A stretch of DNA of 64,000 bases from Legionella qingyii (GTDB lineage Bacteria > Pseudomonadota > Gammaproteobacteria > Legionellales > Legionellaceae): positions 82,891 through 146,890 of the forward strand of contig NZ_QHJG01000013.1 in the NCBI RefSeq assembly GCF_003184185.1, read 5' to 3'. A program made the translations under genes and the position numbers. A model generated the notes under the pieces. It saw only the letters and a list, made by a program, of their open reading frames with translations. It did not search any database and was not told the DNA's origin. Positions 22,072 to 33,618 of the stretch are shown one piece after another (the stretch's first letter is position 1; each line of letters begins with the position of its first letter).

Positions 22072-22209
22072 TTCGTTGTTTGATTTTAATTGTAAAACCT
22101 CATAGGACTATTAAATATGACCTGGCATTTTTTTAACTCGCTAAATTAGGATAAATAAGTTTACAAAAAAACAATCTTACCTTTTATTCATTTTTTGTAG
22201 TTTATCGGA

Positions 22210-23172
22210 TACTTAAAAACATGTGAACCTGAACGACAATAACTTTGACTTCGTGTTCGACAGAAACTTAATTGGGTCGCTTAACTATCGGCCAAACTTT
22301 TTCGGACACTTGATAACGAGAGGACATTGCCCGCCTAGCATCAATGACCATACCCTTTTAGGCCAGTATATCGCTTATTTTAGCGCCGTTGAGATAGTTC
22401 ATGTCCTTCGGGAAGCAAAAAATACGTGGGCCCGCTTCGTTCAGTGCCCCTAGACCCTTACTAATGGGCGGTTCTATAGCATTAACGGTAAAGAGTGAGT
22501 CCATTATGTAATCTCAATCAGTGTAATGAAGGAAACGATTTTTCTGACCTTCAAGGAAACTAATGGGATTGACCTTTAAGACTCAGCTGAAATCGTTTTC
22601 GTCGGCTACAATTGAACCTACAATCATAGTTCGTTCTTCGGACGGGAGAACCGGAACGGGGTTGTTGGTCATGATGGCATCGGAATCAATACCCGCTACG
22701 TGATCGTTAACGTGAAAACGTTCGCGCTCCAAAATTACTCCTTCTGAAACGAAATAGTGTAGGACCTCCGAGAAATCCGTTTGCTGAAAACGACGCATAA
22801 CTGCTTGAGACAGTGGTTCCTCGTGTCGATGGCGAATAAGTACTTTTACGTTGTCAGTCACTTCGCGATTAACTTCATTGACTATTTTTTAACCCATACT
22901 GAACGCAGTAATTATTGTTTCCCGTAGAACAACCCCAGATATGTCTACCACTGTAAGCTGCGTGAGATTGTGCGGTTATACTATAATTATGCTGCGGTTA
23001 TTTTCTTCAGTACTGAGCGCTACGGGCATGCTAAGGGTACCCTTACGAACGCCGACTTCGAAACTGATAATACGTTTTTGTGTCATAGTGAAGTAATTAG
23101 CAGCAACTCCTTCTATTTGCCGGATATCGACAAGAAGTAGAAGTACTAAATAATTTTCGCCCACAAAAGATT
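22210..23172 (+). CDS. kdsD: arabinose-5-phosphate isomerase KdsD
   Basis: Converts ribulose-5-phosphate to arabinose-5-phosphate, the Kdo precursor for LPS. 320 residues: MNFCTLGLAVIETEAQAVFE, then the SIS-domain motif GRIVVTGMGKSGHIANK. C-terminal CBS-type end EEDKRPIAVLHLHDLLKAG. First gene of kdsDC-lptCAB; a plausible -10 (TAGAAT) sits about 33 bases upstream. Confidence 0.95.
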
Positions 23173-23697
23173 TACTTATTTAATTAACTCGCTCGGTTCT
23201 TGTAATTTACGGAGTAGACACTGAATCTACCGCAAGAATGACTACCAGAGAATATATAGCTATTGGTGAAATTACTTGACTTTTGTAAGGTATAAGTACT
23301 GCCTCACCCAAATTTTAATGAATACTGACGTCCTTAACTCCAGCGGCAATAATGACCAAGCGCATTACGTCATCATCTAGTATCTTACGTTGTTAATCCA
23401 TAATAAGTAATGATATTTCTAGTTAATCTATTCGTTCTCTGAATGTTCGTTGAATTTTCATTTGATTTAGAGGTCCTACTTGTGAAACGAATATAACCAC
23501 TACTACACGGCCTACGAGGTTAATACGCCGTTCAACCAGAATCACAACGGCAACGGTTACGACATGTAGTTTAATTTCTTTAACGGTACACCGTCTGTTG
23601 TGACAGACCTCCGGCACCTCGCCATGCACTCAATACACTGGAATAAGAATTACGTGTCTTATTCTACCTAAGTCGATATCGTCCAATAGATTTTATT
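23173..23697 (+). CDS. kdsC: Kdo-8-phosphate phosphatase KdsC
   Basis: HAD-superfamily phosphatase producing Kdo. MNKLIERAKNIKCLIC is followed by DLDGVLTDGLLYIDN, the aspartate nucleophile motif DxDGVxTDG. 174 residues is the normal tetramer-forming length. The ATG follows the kdsD stop with no gap, and its stop overlaps lptC (TAATGA). Confidence 0.94.
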
Positions 23698-24263
23698 ACT
23701 TACGCTGTTTTGTTAAGCATACCGACAAAAAATGAAACTAATAGGACCGCACAAGTCCTACCATAATGTCGGTGAGACGTTATTCTTAAGCGAACCTATC
23801 ACTTTGGGACCGATTAAGTCATCTGTAATGATAAAGATTGCAATGTCATGCAGTCATATTAGTTGTTCCCTGTGAACGGTTACACGAATGGAGAGGTAAG
23901 TACGTCGTATAAGTTTTTCCATTACAGATAAATAATGTTTTAGGTGTATAATAACATTCGGTTCTTCTTGTCGGAGGGACCCTATAGTCGAGTGAGTTCC
24001 GGTTTAGTAAACTTCCACCATTTGTTTAGTGCAAATGACCGTTACAACAACACGCAGTTTTTTTTCCTTGCGTTCTTTCATGAAATTTTTGTCTTCTTCA
24101 TTAGATGAAGGGATTTCTTTTCTCCCGTTCAAGACTAAACGAGCATTGTATGCTTGTTGGTCCATTGCAACAAGTCAGATGGCCTTACTTACGAATGGAG
24201 CTACTTTTTTCTCATCTCAATAACGTGGTTCGTTCTCCTTCAATACAAGGTCGCTTACCAATT
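23697..24263 (+). CDS. lptC: LPS export protein LptC
   Basis: Bitopic inner-membrane protein that passes LPS from LptB2FG to LptA. The single helix is near MNATKQFVWLFFTLIILACS. DITISNVTVRQYNQQGTLAN starts the beta-jellyroll. The end is VELLHQARGSYVPANG. 188 residues, start overlapping kdsC, end overlapping lptA. Confidence 0.9.
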
Positions 24264-24753
24264 GATGTCAAACGAAGAAAAAAAGAACAAGTGAAGAAGA
24301 CGTAAACGGGATCGTCTTCTATTTCTTTTTCATTACGTACATTACCGTCTGAGTCGACTAAATTCGGTTGTTCTCGTATTTCCTTAGATATAACCGTTAC
24401 AACTTAACCACGTTCCTTGTTGTTTAGATGTTCGGAGATTTCGCCACTGATATCCTTTACTTTTTTTAGTTGATCAACAACGGTATCGGTTACCTTGATT
24501 TCTTTTTGTCCGCGTGATAACCTGTTATTGCCTAGGATTTTTTGGAGGGCATGTACGAATACGTCTATAGTAAGCTATAATAGGTAATGCGGTAAATTAA
24601 CTCAATTATCCCTTACGAGCTCATCTTGTTCCTTTTTTGAGAAAAAGACGACGTTTTTATTCAATACTATGACTCTTTGTTGTACAAGACAGAGTGCCAT
24701 TACTGTCGGTTTCTTAACAATAATAAATAGTGGGTCTTTTCTTTGGTAGTACT
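24256..24753 (+). CDS. lptA: periplasmic LPS bridge protein LptA
   Basis: Forms the periplasmic bridge for LPS transport. MVNYSLLLFFLFTSSAFALA is a signal peptide; the mature protein starts near AEDKEKVMHVMADSAD. 165 residues. The start ATG lies inside the lptC end (8-base overlap) and the stop overlaps lptB (ATGA). Order lptC-lptA-lptB supports the call. Confidence 0.9.
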
Positions 24754-25475
24754 CATATGACCTTCGCGCTTTAGATTTTTTTAGTAAATTTAGCGCTTGG
24801 CACCAATTGCCGTAGTCATAGGTATATTTTTTACCGCTCACGCAACCAAACAATCCGGGATTACCTCGCCCATTTTGTTGCACAAAAATATACTATCAAC
24901 CAAACGTTAGGACGCTACTTCCAGTTTAAGAAGATAGATTGGTTCTATATTGTGATTCACGGTACGTAGTTTCTCGCGCAGACCCTTAATCGATGGAAGG
25001 GGTTCTCCGAAGACAGAAAGCATTTGACTGACAACGTCTTTTGTAGTACCGATAAAACCTCGAATCTGGACTAAATTTGCTCGTCCGAGCTCTTCTTTTC
25101 GATCTAGAAGACGAAGTTCTCAAAGTATAATGTGTAGACGTATTTTCAGAACCATACAGGAATAGACCTCCTCTTTCTGCTGCACAACTTTAACGCTCTC
25201 GGAATCGATAACTCGGAAGGAAGTAAGAAGAACTACTTGGAAAACGACCTCAGCTGGGATAAAGCCAATAACTATAGTTTTTTTAGTAAGTTGTAAATAC
25301 ATTATTTCCATAACCGCAAAATTAGTGCCTAGTATTACAGTCTCTTTGGGACCTATAAACACTCGCTCGAATATAGCAGTCGGTTCCTTTTTATAACACA
25401 CTTCCTTGGGGACTCTAATATGACCGGTTGGTTGTTCAATCCCGGCAAATAAATCCGCTCCTAAAGTGGAATATT
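24750..25475 (+). CDS. lptB: LPS export ATPase LptB
   Basis: ATPase of LptB2FGC. MSILEARNLKK leads to Walker A VGLLGPNGAGKTTCFYMIVG, where the Cys-Phe-Tyr after the P-loop is typical of LptB. It ends VYLGEDFTL, the usual C-terminus. 241 residues. In many relatives rpoN follows; here trpG does. Confidence 0.96.
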
Positions 25476-25480
25476 TATTC

Positions 25481-25511
25481 ATGGGACTCATGTCGCGTCG
25501 CCTCGGGTCCT
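25481..25511. repeat. degenerate copy of the dispersed palindrome
   Basis: On '+', CCCTGAGTACAGCGCAGCGG then AGCCCAGG, a weaker stem-loop relative of the GTAGCCTGGG family. It fills the 107-base gap between lptB and trpG, where transcription of the LPS operon could end. Confidence 0.5.
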
Positions 25512-25582
25512 TACATATAAGCCATTTGGGTCCCAATGCAAAACGTGGGTTCGCTGCAGTGGTTGGTTATAAAACTAAATTG

Positions 25583-26194
25583 TACGACGAGTAATAACTA
25601 TTAATACTAAGTAAGTGGATGTTGGATCACGTTATAAAGGTTACGGAGTTAGTTCTTCATAATCAAATATGGGTACTAGTTTAGTCATATTCGGTCTATT
25701 TTTTTGATCCAGGAGTTATGAACCAGTAGAGTGGTCCGGGTTTTCGAGGTTTACTACGTCCATAAAGGTACCTTCGTTATGTATGAAAAATAAGATGATA
25801 AGGATAAAATCCATAAACAGAACCTGTAGTTTCGTAACGAGTTCAAAAACCGCCAGCTTATTATGGGCGGAGTCTTTATTACGTACCTTCTTGTAGTTGA
25901 TATCTTGTATTAGTTGTTTCTTAAAAATTTTCGTAGGGCTTAGTAAAGTTTCGTTGAGCAATAGTAAGAAACTACCAACTTTTTGTTTCGGAAGGTCTCA
26001 CGAAGCGTTAACTGCGTACCTGTTTACTATGTTAATACCGTTATAGTGTAGCAGTTATAGGACAAAAACCAGATGTTAAGGTGGGTCTCCGTTATAATTC
26101 GGTTATACCTGACGTTAATAATCTCTTAAAGAATTTTATACTTTGGGTTACAAGACAAACTCGTGAATTAGCGCTTTTTTTTAAATTTTGGACT
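25583..26194 (+). CDS. trpG: anthranilate / aminodeoxychorismate synthase glutamine amidotransferase
   Basis: Class I glutamine amidotransferase that supplies ammonia to a chorismate enzyme. MLLIIDNYDSFTYNLVQYFQ is the family start; PILGICLGHQSIAQVFGG holds the catalytic cysteine (Cys79). 203 residues. Being followed by trpD and trpC, tryptophan synthesis is likely, but such subunits often also serve PabB for folate. The trpE partner is not in this window. Confidence 0.94.
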
Positions 26195-26198
26195 TGTT

Positions 26199-27173
26199 TA
26201 CGTTCGGCACTAAGTGCGCACATACAGTCCGGTTATATTACTATATGTTTAGCGCTGAAAAAATCGTGAGTACGCGTACTTTCCACTTTGATGACTTCTC
26301 AATTAACGACGTCGTCTTCAATACGTCTTTAATCGGGTAGGTTAGCTAAATCCTAGGTTGAATTAACTATAGCAACCCTGTCCGCCTCTACCGTTTTTAT
26401 GTAAATTGCAAAGATGTCGTACATCAAAACACCATCGTCGTCGTCCTAAGGTTCAACGTTTTGTGCCATTAGCGAGACAAAGATCAGCATCACCTTCACG
26501 ACTAAATAATCTTGTTCGTCCAAAATATAATTCGGAAAGGCTAGTCGTATATGTCTGGACATAGCTTGTTACACCGGACCGTAAAAATAAACGCGGAGTG
26601 ATGGTGGGACGGTACGTTGTACGTGCACGTCGTGCTGTTGTTGATCCGTAATCTTGGAACAAGTTGAATGAACCGGGAAATTAGTTAGGACGAGCTCATT
26701 TTTTCGTTCATCAACCACATAAAAGTTTTCTAACCGTTTTTGGAAATCGAAGACAAGAACGAGTGAACCCTTCACTTGCTCGAAATCATCATACAAGAGT
26801 TCTACCTAATCTACTTTAGTCATAACGGCGTGGATGTCTACAATAACTCATAGCTCTTCCTAGGAAGCTAGTAACCTATTAATTAGGTCTTCTGATACCC
26901 TAGTTTGTAGTGAGAAATCTTCTTCAATAACAACTAAGGGGGTGAGTTTCAAATCTTTACTAAGTCCGCCACAAGAGGCCTCTTGTTCCTCGGCGAGCAC
27001 TATACCAGAATAATTTAAGACGGCGTCGTTAAATGACGCGAGTACTTTCATAAAGCAAATAAGCACGTAACCTCGTTCGATTTTAGCAATATCTGTCACC
27101 TTTTCGGTCGGTTACAAAATGAGTTGAATCAGTTGATTGAGTTTGAAATTTATTTCTTAGCGTAGTACTTATC
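26199..27173 (+). CDS. trpD: anthranilate phosphoribosyltransferase
   Basis: Second step of tryptophan synthesis. Starts MQAVIHACMSGQYNDIQIAT; the PRPP loop is DIVGTGGDGKNTFN, the defining GTGGDxxxTFN motif. 324 residues. The stop TAG lies within the trpC start region, giving an 8-base overlap. Confidence 0.95.
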
Positions 27174-27945
27174 ACACAATGTCGCATATCGGGTTGCATT
27201 TGTCCTTCTCCAGCGAGAACGGTTCTTTTTATTCGGTAATTCGCATAACCGTCTTGTCGGGGAGTACCTCGCTGCACTAAAGTAACGACGAGACTTGTCA
27301 CTTGTTTTAGGCCGTTAATAACGCCTTTAATTCGCACGTAGCGGTTCGTTTCCTAATTAGTCTCTCCTAAAATTACATCTTCTTTAACGTTGTTAGATAC
27401 GTGTTGTACCACGTGCAACGGAAAGACACGAATGACTGTAACTAAAAAAAGTTCCAGTAGGACTAATAAACCGAGACCGTTTTTGCGTAACGTTGGATGG
27501 ACATAATGCTTTCCTAAAATAAGAACTAGGTATAGTTTAAATACTTTCGGACCGTAATCCACGTCTGACATAGAATGAATAACAACGTAATGAACTACTA
27601 CAAGTCAATTGCCTAAAGATAGTTAATCGCGTGCTTGACCTTAACCGTCATGAACATCTTTCGGTATCAGTGCTCCTTGACCTCGCGCGAAATGCGAATG
27701 GATGGGGGAATTATCCATAATTATTAGCATCAGAAGTATGAAAATTCTGTCTGTAGGTTGAGTCATAGGTTAATTTTGTTATATAAGGAGTTCTATTTTA
27801 ATGATAGTGACTTTCACCATAATTGTGTGCATGTCTATATTTAAACTACGTTAGAGTACCGTAATTATGGAAAGAATAACCTCTTTCAAATTACTCCCGG
27901 TTTCTATATCCCTTTCGAGACCTCGTCGAATATTTATCTTTAATT
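27166..27945 (+). CDS. trpC: indole-3-glycerol phosphate synthase
   Basis: TIM-barrel enzyme closing the indole ring. MNSVLQRIAQRKQEEVALAK, then IIAEIKRASPSKG, the conserved phosphate-binding and catalytic lysine segment. It ends KDIGKALEQLINRN. 259 residues; a monofunctional form without fused TrpF. Confidence 0.95.
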
Positions 27946-27967
27946 AGAACCCTATTCATAGGGGGAC

Positions 27968-27998
27968 ATGGGACCCACGATGCTTCGTTTTGGGCCCT
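27968..27998. repeat. dispersed palindrome, copy 3
   Basis: On '+', ACCCTGGGTGCTACGAAGCA then AAACCCGGGA. It lies 22 bases past the trpC stop, facing the end of the Pro/Glu-rich '-' gene, the usual convergent-gene setting for this family. Confidence 0.75.
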
Positions 27999-28080
27999 TT
28001 AGACCTACGAATCCCAATACCGAATATGGAATTAGGCTTAATATTTCGTAGGTGGTAAAAACAATTGCGGACAATTTGTT

Positions 28081-28227
28081 GATGAGGGTTAAACCGAGTC
28101 TACCAACACTACCAAGTCCGAGTCCTATAGGTCCGAGTAGGCCGAGTATTCCGAGACCAAGTTAACCTATAAGAAGTCCTAGGAGTCCTATGAGTATTCC
28201 GAGACCATAAAGTAACAGCAAAAAGTT
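28081..28227 (-). CDS. small Pro/Glu-rich protein
   Basis: 48 residues if the TTG at 28227 is the start: LKNDNEIPEPYEYPEDPEEY, then PIEPEPYEPDEPGYPEPEPS, ending QPSEPNWE. The frame is open further upstream, into the leader of the divergent dehydrogenase gene, so the start is uncertain. The repeating E-P-x-Y/D-E-P pattern is strongly acidic and should be disordered. No function can be assigned. Confidence 0.45.
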
Positions 28228-28281
28228 CTATTGTGGGAATACAAACATACTAAATATTTTTAATATCGTTTTCCTTTTTTT

Positions 28282-29118
28282 TACTTTCATCGACATTAGT
28301 GGCCACGACGTTTACCTTAACCGAATCGTAATTCGGTTCAGTTAAATGTTGTTCCGTTATGACATCAATACCATCTATTTCTACTGTAATTTGAGTTTGT
28401 TCTTTGGCTTGCTAATAACAGGGAGAAGGGCCTCTTTTAAAACCGTTAACGGACACTACATTGGGTTCGACTACTGCAGCATGTTAACCGTGTTGTCCAA
28501 CTCTTATTCAATCCTGCCTAACTAACCTAGATGTTATTACGTCCTTAATATCCGAGTAATCGCGGATAGACCCTAAACGGAAGTCTTGTATAGGTTGCGC
28601 ATTACCTACACTTGAATATACCTTACTAAGTATACTAGGTCCGAAAATAAGGCAAAAATAAAGTTGTTCGAAAAGTAAGTGTATAATAGTTATATCGCTC
28701 GAATATACGTAATACATGTCCAAGCGTTTGGTGAAGAATAAGGTACAGTTTTGTACGACATGAACGTAACAGACTTAGTAATATAAAACTAAACCACGCA
28801 TACTTTTTTGGTCATCTACAGAGTCAACAAAAAGGAAGGAAATGTCTGTGTAGGGACAACAGTGTATGTCGGTCACGTTTAAGAAGAAAAGTACTTCGTA
28901 ATTTCAGTGAAAATAGTGTAAGTGCGGGGCGATATCTATAACGTCTTGTATAACAAGTACTTCATCTGGTCTTCTTTAAAATATAAAAAGGCCTATTTCT
29001 TCATTTTCCTATAACACTTCTTGCTTGATTACGGTACTAAGAGGTCCTTTTGGGTGTACATTGGTTATAACTCTTTAATTACCCACGTGATTAATTTGCC
29101 GTCCTTAGGTCCTTAATT
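28282..29118 (+). CDS. short-chain dehydrogenase/reductase
   Basis: 278-residue Rossmann-fold oxidoreductase. MKVAVITGAANGIGLALSQV is the NAD(P)-binding TGxxxGIG start; VVMVDK ends the second strand, whose acidic residue hints at NAD preference. NNAGIIG is the conserved NNAG motif. RBS AAGGA precedes the ATG. The substrate is unknown. The nearby flavin monooxygenase and hydrolase lipoprotein are on the opposite strand, so a shared pathway is only a guess. Confidence 0.9.
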
Positions 29119-29429
29119 AGCGAGTGAGGGTTATGTAGAGTGTTTGTGTCATTATTTGGTTGAACTACCTATCTAAGGGCGGGAGCGCCCTTACTGTGAT
29201 GTATGTTTGTTGAACGTATAATTACTCAGTTATTTACCATTCTTCACTGCTATGTAGTCCGAGTCCAAACTGCACTCAACAAGACCCGACTGCATAGGAT
29301 TACTTATAACCTCTATTGTATAGAACCACTTGCAAGTTACCATAGTTGGACCTATACGCTTTAGAACCCATAAGCCCGTGTCTCAAGGGCCCAACCCCGA
29401 AACGGAAGTGGGTCCGATGTTAAAACGTT
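29119..29429. repeat. gap with REP-like and GTAGCCTGGG palindromes
   Basis: No convincing gene in 311 bases between convergent genes. It holds GATTCCCGCCCTCGCGGGAA plus TGACA on '+' (29173-29197), third copy of the ccm-upstream REP type, and copy 4 of the other family at 29386-29419 (on '-', GTAGCCTGGGTGAAGGCAAA then GCCCCAACCCGGGA), 10 bases past the monooxygenase stop. A 30-codon frame between them looks accidental. Confidence 0.75.
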
Positions 29430-30740
29430 AATTCGAAGGTCGTATAGGTTATTAAGCGCCGCTTTGAATACTATTAGGTGAAGATGTCGTACAGAATATA
29501 CCCTAAATTTAGCTATTACTCCAAATAAGTAAAGAACTTCACAAAAAAGTACGTTAAATAGTCCAGCGAAGTTTCAAGGGTATTATTACGCACGGCGCTA
29601 AAAACTGACTATTAGTCGATCTCCGGTTTATGTAGGAACTCCGACTGTGTTTGGTTATTTTATCTCTAATAGTTTCAGGCCTACGTAGTAAAATGCTATG
29701 TCACCTTAGAATCAACTTAATGATTTCAGTCGTTAAAGAAATAGCTCCTTTCCTTTTGAATAAAATATTGGACACCGCTTTTAGTGACATAGTTTGAGAA
29801 GTCTTAATGGTAAACATTTTACTTGAGCTAAAGGAAGCTTTACTCATTAAGGACCCGCTCCCTTTTGAAGAGGTACTGCTTATTTTATCTCGTTGAGACA
29901 TAATTAACAACCTACCTAAAGATCTCCTGGCGTTAGACCAAAGTAATTAAATATAAATCGTATAGCGGGGACGTTCTATGCGCGTTTTTTTGAATTTCAG
30001 AAGACAGAATCGGTCCTTCCGTAGGTAGAGTAAAAACGATGTCGTAGTAGACAACCAAACGGTTTATGTTTAAATCCCTTTTACACTATCGGAGATGCGT
30101 ATGACTATGTGTAAAAGCTTCTTTGCGCACGATGAAGATGTCGTTATAGTGTTCGTCTTAATGGCGGTGGTTGCTGGTTTTGTGCAACTAGAAATTTTTG
30201 TCTCCGAAAGAATATAACTACACTCACTTCGTCGACAGGTCTTTTAAGTGGACCTATAAGACCGTAATTGCCTAGGGTTACTACCGGTAATCGCTGGTTA
30301 TCTATTAGTTTTTTGAGAAGTACTCATGGAACTAGTAAAAGTTTTTACTGAAAGGTAACTGGGTCTAGGCATACAAGATGAAAGTTTTGTAAGCACAATT
30401 TTGCTTACATAAATCAATTTAGTTTTACCAAACGCATCGAAAATTTTATTAGATTTTGGTTTCATACACTACCTATTAGTCCTATTACGCGGCCGTATCC
30501 TTTTAGAAGCTTAAGGCTGGTTGCGAAACTTGATTACTATACTCAGCAAAGTATTTGTGACCTTACTAGTAAGGAGAGCAGTATATGGGTCAATGGCGGC
30601 TAAACTAACAAAAAAAGTTTATGTCACTATAGCCAATGTGGGAGAAGAACGTTTAAAAATTAACGTCGTTCTGGCGAGCCTGGACGAGGTTACTACGTCT
30701 GTGCTCCTGTTGAGAGAAATGGGAAAACGAACTAAACGTA
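29430..30740 (-). CDS. flavin-containing monooxygenase
   Basis: 436-residue FAD/NADPH monooxygenase of the FMO type. VCIIGAGPSGLAAI near residue 15 is the FAD-binding GxGxxG. The C-terminal region reads MMHPDFDNLYFIGLCQPQGC then IWPLADYQSKIAARIIMG, strongly FMO-like. Such enzymes oxidise N- or S-containing or ketone substrates; which one here is unknown. The start overlaps the end of the upstream lipoprotein gene, so the two are probably co-transcribed. Confidence 0.9.
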
Positions 30741-31476
30741 ATGAGTTGTGGAAAAAATGAAGAAGGTAATAGTAACGAACATGTTGCCCTAGAAATAGTT
30801 ATCATTTTACTAAGTGAAGCTACGGAAAATTGCATCAGTGCAATTACAACAGTTATGCACAAACGAGACCTAAGTGACGAGATTCGAAATTTGGTGATTT
30901 GTATCCATGTATAGGTCCGAACTTTTTTAAGTAGCGTACAAAGTGTAATCCTCCGTGTTATCAAACTCTATGTCGTAGGTGTCACTAGTTGTTTAGGTGT
31001 CCTTATGGGTAAAATAGGTCTAATGCTCGTTGGAATTAAACAAGTAATCGGGGATTTCTTACAGGGTGATTTTATTATCCGGATACGTAAACTACAAAAA
31101 CTATCATTCACCGATAACTCGCTCATTGTAATGGACGCAACATGGTGTATAGTGACCCACGACCCTGTAACGTGAGAAGTCATTGTCATAGCGAATCACA
31201 AGAGTAGGGCCACGATTTTTCGGGTTCAGGTGGGTCGTACCATACATGGAGTGGTACTATTCCAACCCTAAATGAGTGAAAGTGGCAGAAACATCAACAA
31301 AAGCGAAAAAAGACTCAAACACAAAATTCTTAGTGCCTAACTCGCGAGAAGCCATAACCAGAGAAGAGTCTCCGGGATGGAGGACTATTCAGCTGTGTTG
31401 GTTGGTATGAGTACCAATGTTCGTTTTTGTTTTTACTCGACTTTTTAGAATTAAAAGATAAAACCTTACTCAAGTA
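30718..31476 (-). CDS. lipoprotein with alpha/beta-hydrolase GHSLG motif
   Basis: 252 residues. MNSFQNRKLRFFSSFLFLLV then TMSMVGC is a lipoprotein signal with a plausible lipobox cysteine. A Lys/Thr-rich linker (TQTQKKAKTTTKTVKVSKSQ) leads to YHGEVHTMLGGLGLFSTGMR and PIILVGHSLGANEQIKVARN, the nucleophile elbow with Ser140. EVNHFTIDKDPVVQ may supply the catalytic His. I infer a surface or periplasmic lipase, esterase or thioesterase; the substrate is unknown. Confidence 0.82.
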
Positions 31477-31659
31477 AAATAAAAATAAGAATTAAAAATT
31501 TCGTTCCTAGTATCGAATAAGAATCTTCCAAACGGTTCTATCCAACTTTACTTCAATTTAAGAAAGTAATGATATACCTTCATTAATTAAAACCATGAGA
31601 CGTTCGGTACGTACAAATTTTAAAATAGAACAAAGAGTAATAATACCTCGTGCGTGTTT

Positions 31660-32997
31660 AACTAGCACCTTTTTTCTTTATGTTAAGAATGACAGTCGGT
31701 TGAATTAGCTGTTCAATTTTCGATAGAACTTTTACTTAATCCATGTCAAGTACAACTTCCTCTTGAGAGATTAAACTCATTTGGTCAGAGGCCTGTAAAA
31801 ATGAAATGTAATTTTCTATTATTACGGGTTTAAGCAACACAAATGAAATTTTTGGCGGTACGGTGACCAGAACGTTTGTTTAACAAACTGCCAGTTGTAT
31901 ATCAGCGATCACCTTCCAATTCGGACATACTTCGTGCCCCGCTAATAGTTAATTAGCACCTCGTTTAATGGCTTCGGCCGAACCCTCGGGAGATAGTTGC
32001 AAAACTTCTTAATTTTTTGTTTGAAAGAAGGCTTCCAAATAAACTAAGTTAATTTTTTTCTGGGTAAGGTAGTTACGGAGCGCGGTAACCTCAATAGTGA
32101 AGTTGATGGCCTCGACGCTAAGCGCTATATAATAGGTGAGACCGGGCTGCTAAAGGCAATCGACTACAGAAGTAGATAGGTTCACTTCAAGTTCCGCGGC
32201 CACGACGTGAAGTCAACTAATTACGTAATTTTGTACGGTTATGTCTTTTTGCTACACTACACGAAGACGAACGTGCTCCACCACCTTCGTAACTTCTGAA
32301 TACCCGCAAATTACTACTTGTTAACCGTGCTTGATAACGTTTGTCGAGTTAAGGATAACATAGGCCGCACCCGGTACTTTGTCTAAAATGTTAACGGCTG
32401 AAACATCGACTAATATCTCGCCTTTGTGGATGTCGGCGACGTTGTCGTCACTGCGGTCTGACATTACTCAACAAATTTAATAATTTAGTAAGCTAGAGAG
32501 CGAACAGACTTCGTTACGTGGCTAAAAACGTTTTTATAGTCCAATTTAATGTCGTGAATTAGCTGTTTTATAGCAGTGGTGTTTTTCGCTAACGGTCAAT
32601 AACCGTTTGCTGGCTAATAAACCTCGCTGTTAACTAACGACCGTATATGAGCTAGTAGTTTGTCTTTTGTGTAGTCGAGGTAGACACGTGGTTAGTAAAC
32701 TTACGGGTTTTAGGGTTTTGTGTTTAGTTTGTTTGTCTTTACGAAAATGTTTTTTAGCGTCGTGTTAATTAGGTCGATTACGTTTTATTCTAGTTGGTTG
32801 AGGTTATAGTTAATTCTTGTGTTAATAGATGGAACGTACGGCAATCGGGGAACCGATGTGACCTATCTCCTATACGATAACGTTGCTTTTTTTTATTTCA
32901 TCACAAAAGGTCGGTTGTTCATTTATAACCGCTATGTTAGCTATATGCGAACCGTGTTCCATTAAATTGAACGCTTTATTGGGTTTATGTACTCATT
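31660..32997 (+). CDS. xseA: exodeoxyribonuclease VII large subunit
   Basis: Single-strand DNA exonuclease subunit used in mismatch repair and recombination. NTILTVSQLNRQVKSYLENE and GTVHVEGELSNLSKPVSGHF form the N-terminal OB fold. The C-terminus has FSSQQVNIGDTIDIRLAQGN then LTCEITQIHE. Start: TTG at 31660 has GGAG 10 bases upstream; GTG at 31666 is the alternative. 445 residues from the TTG. Confidence 0.93.
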
Positions 32998-33000
32998 TTT

Positions 33001-33618
33001 CACGAACTTCTTAATTTATTATCAGACTCAACCTAATATTCGGTTTGTTTTTTATTATAAGGTTAAGACCTTTAATAAAATAACTAAGGGACCGAAAAGA
33101 AGAAACAGTCAGTCCAGATATTTTTTTAGAATTAGGACCCGTAATAAGGTTCCGTAGAAGCACCGAATGGACCGTAATATAAACGAGGCGAAAACGTGAG
33201 TTTAAAGTTGGTATATAAAAAATTGAGCTAAGGGAACCATCAAAATTCATTAAAGTATAATTAATTACCCGAATTGATGAAAGAACAGCAATGGCAATAC
33301 TAATGAGAAAATTCGCCTTAACGCTAAACCACAAAGCGATTTGGACCAAACGTACATCCACGATCGCCTGAATAGTGACCAATGACCCCAAAAAATCAAT
33401 CATTATAGATAGTTTTGCCGTGTAATTGATGGTATTAAGACCCACAGTAATCAGAGATAATGAAACGGCCATAAAAGAAACCATAAAAAGGGTCTCTATT
33501 TCCCCATAGGACCCTTCGTGTAAATAAACCGGAAAATCGACCGAATCGATGTTCAATAGATAAACATGAAATAGGATTAAACAATGTTCGTTAAGTTCAC
33601 GTTGGATTACCAAATATT
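33001..33618 (+). CDS. rhomboid-family intramembrane serine protease
   Basis: 205 residues with about six membrane segments. LLHSNFNHIFFNSIPLVVLS is the HxxxN region in helix 2; HVGASGLITGYWGFL carries the catalytic Ser122 in GxSG; SWEAHLFGLLAG carries the catalytic His174. Rhomboids cut membrane proteins within the bilayer; the substrate is unknown. GTG start lies 3 bases after xseA. Printed as given, the strand opposite shows a 213-codon frame here, a shadow of this hydrophobic gene. Confidence 0.9.
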
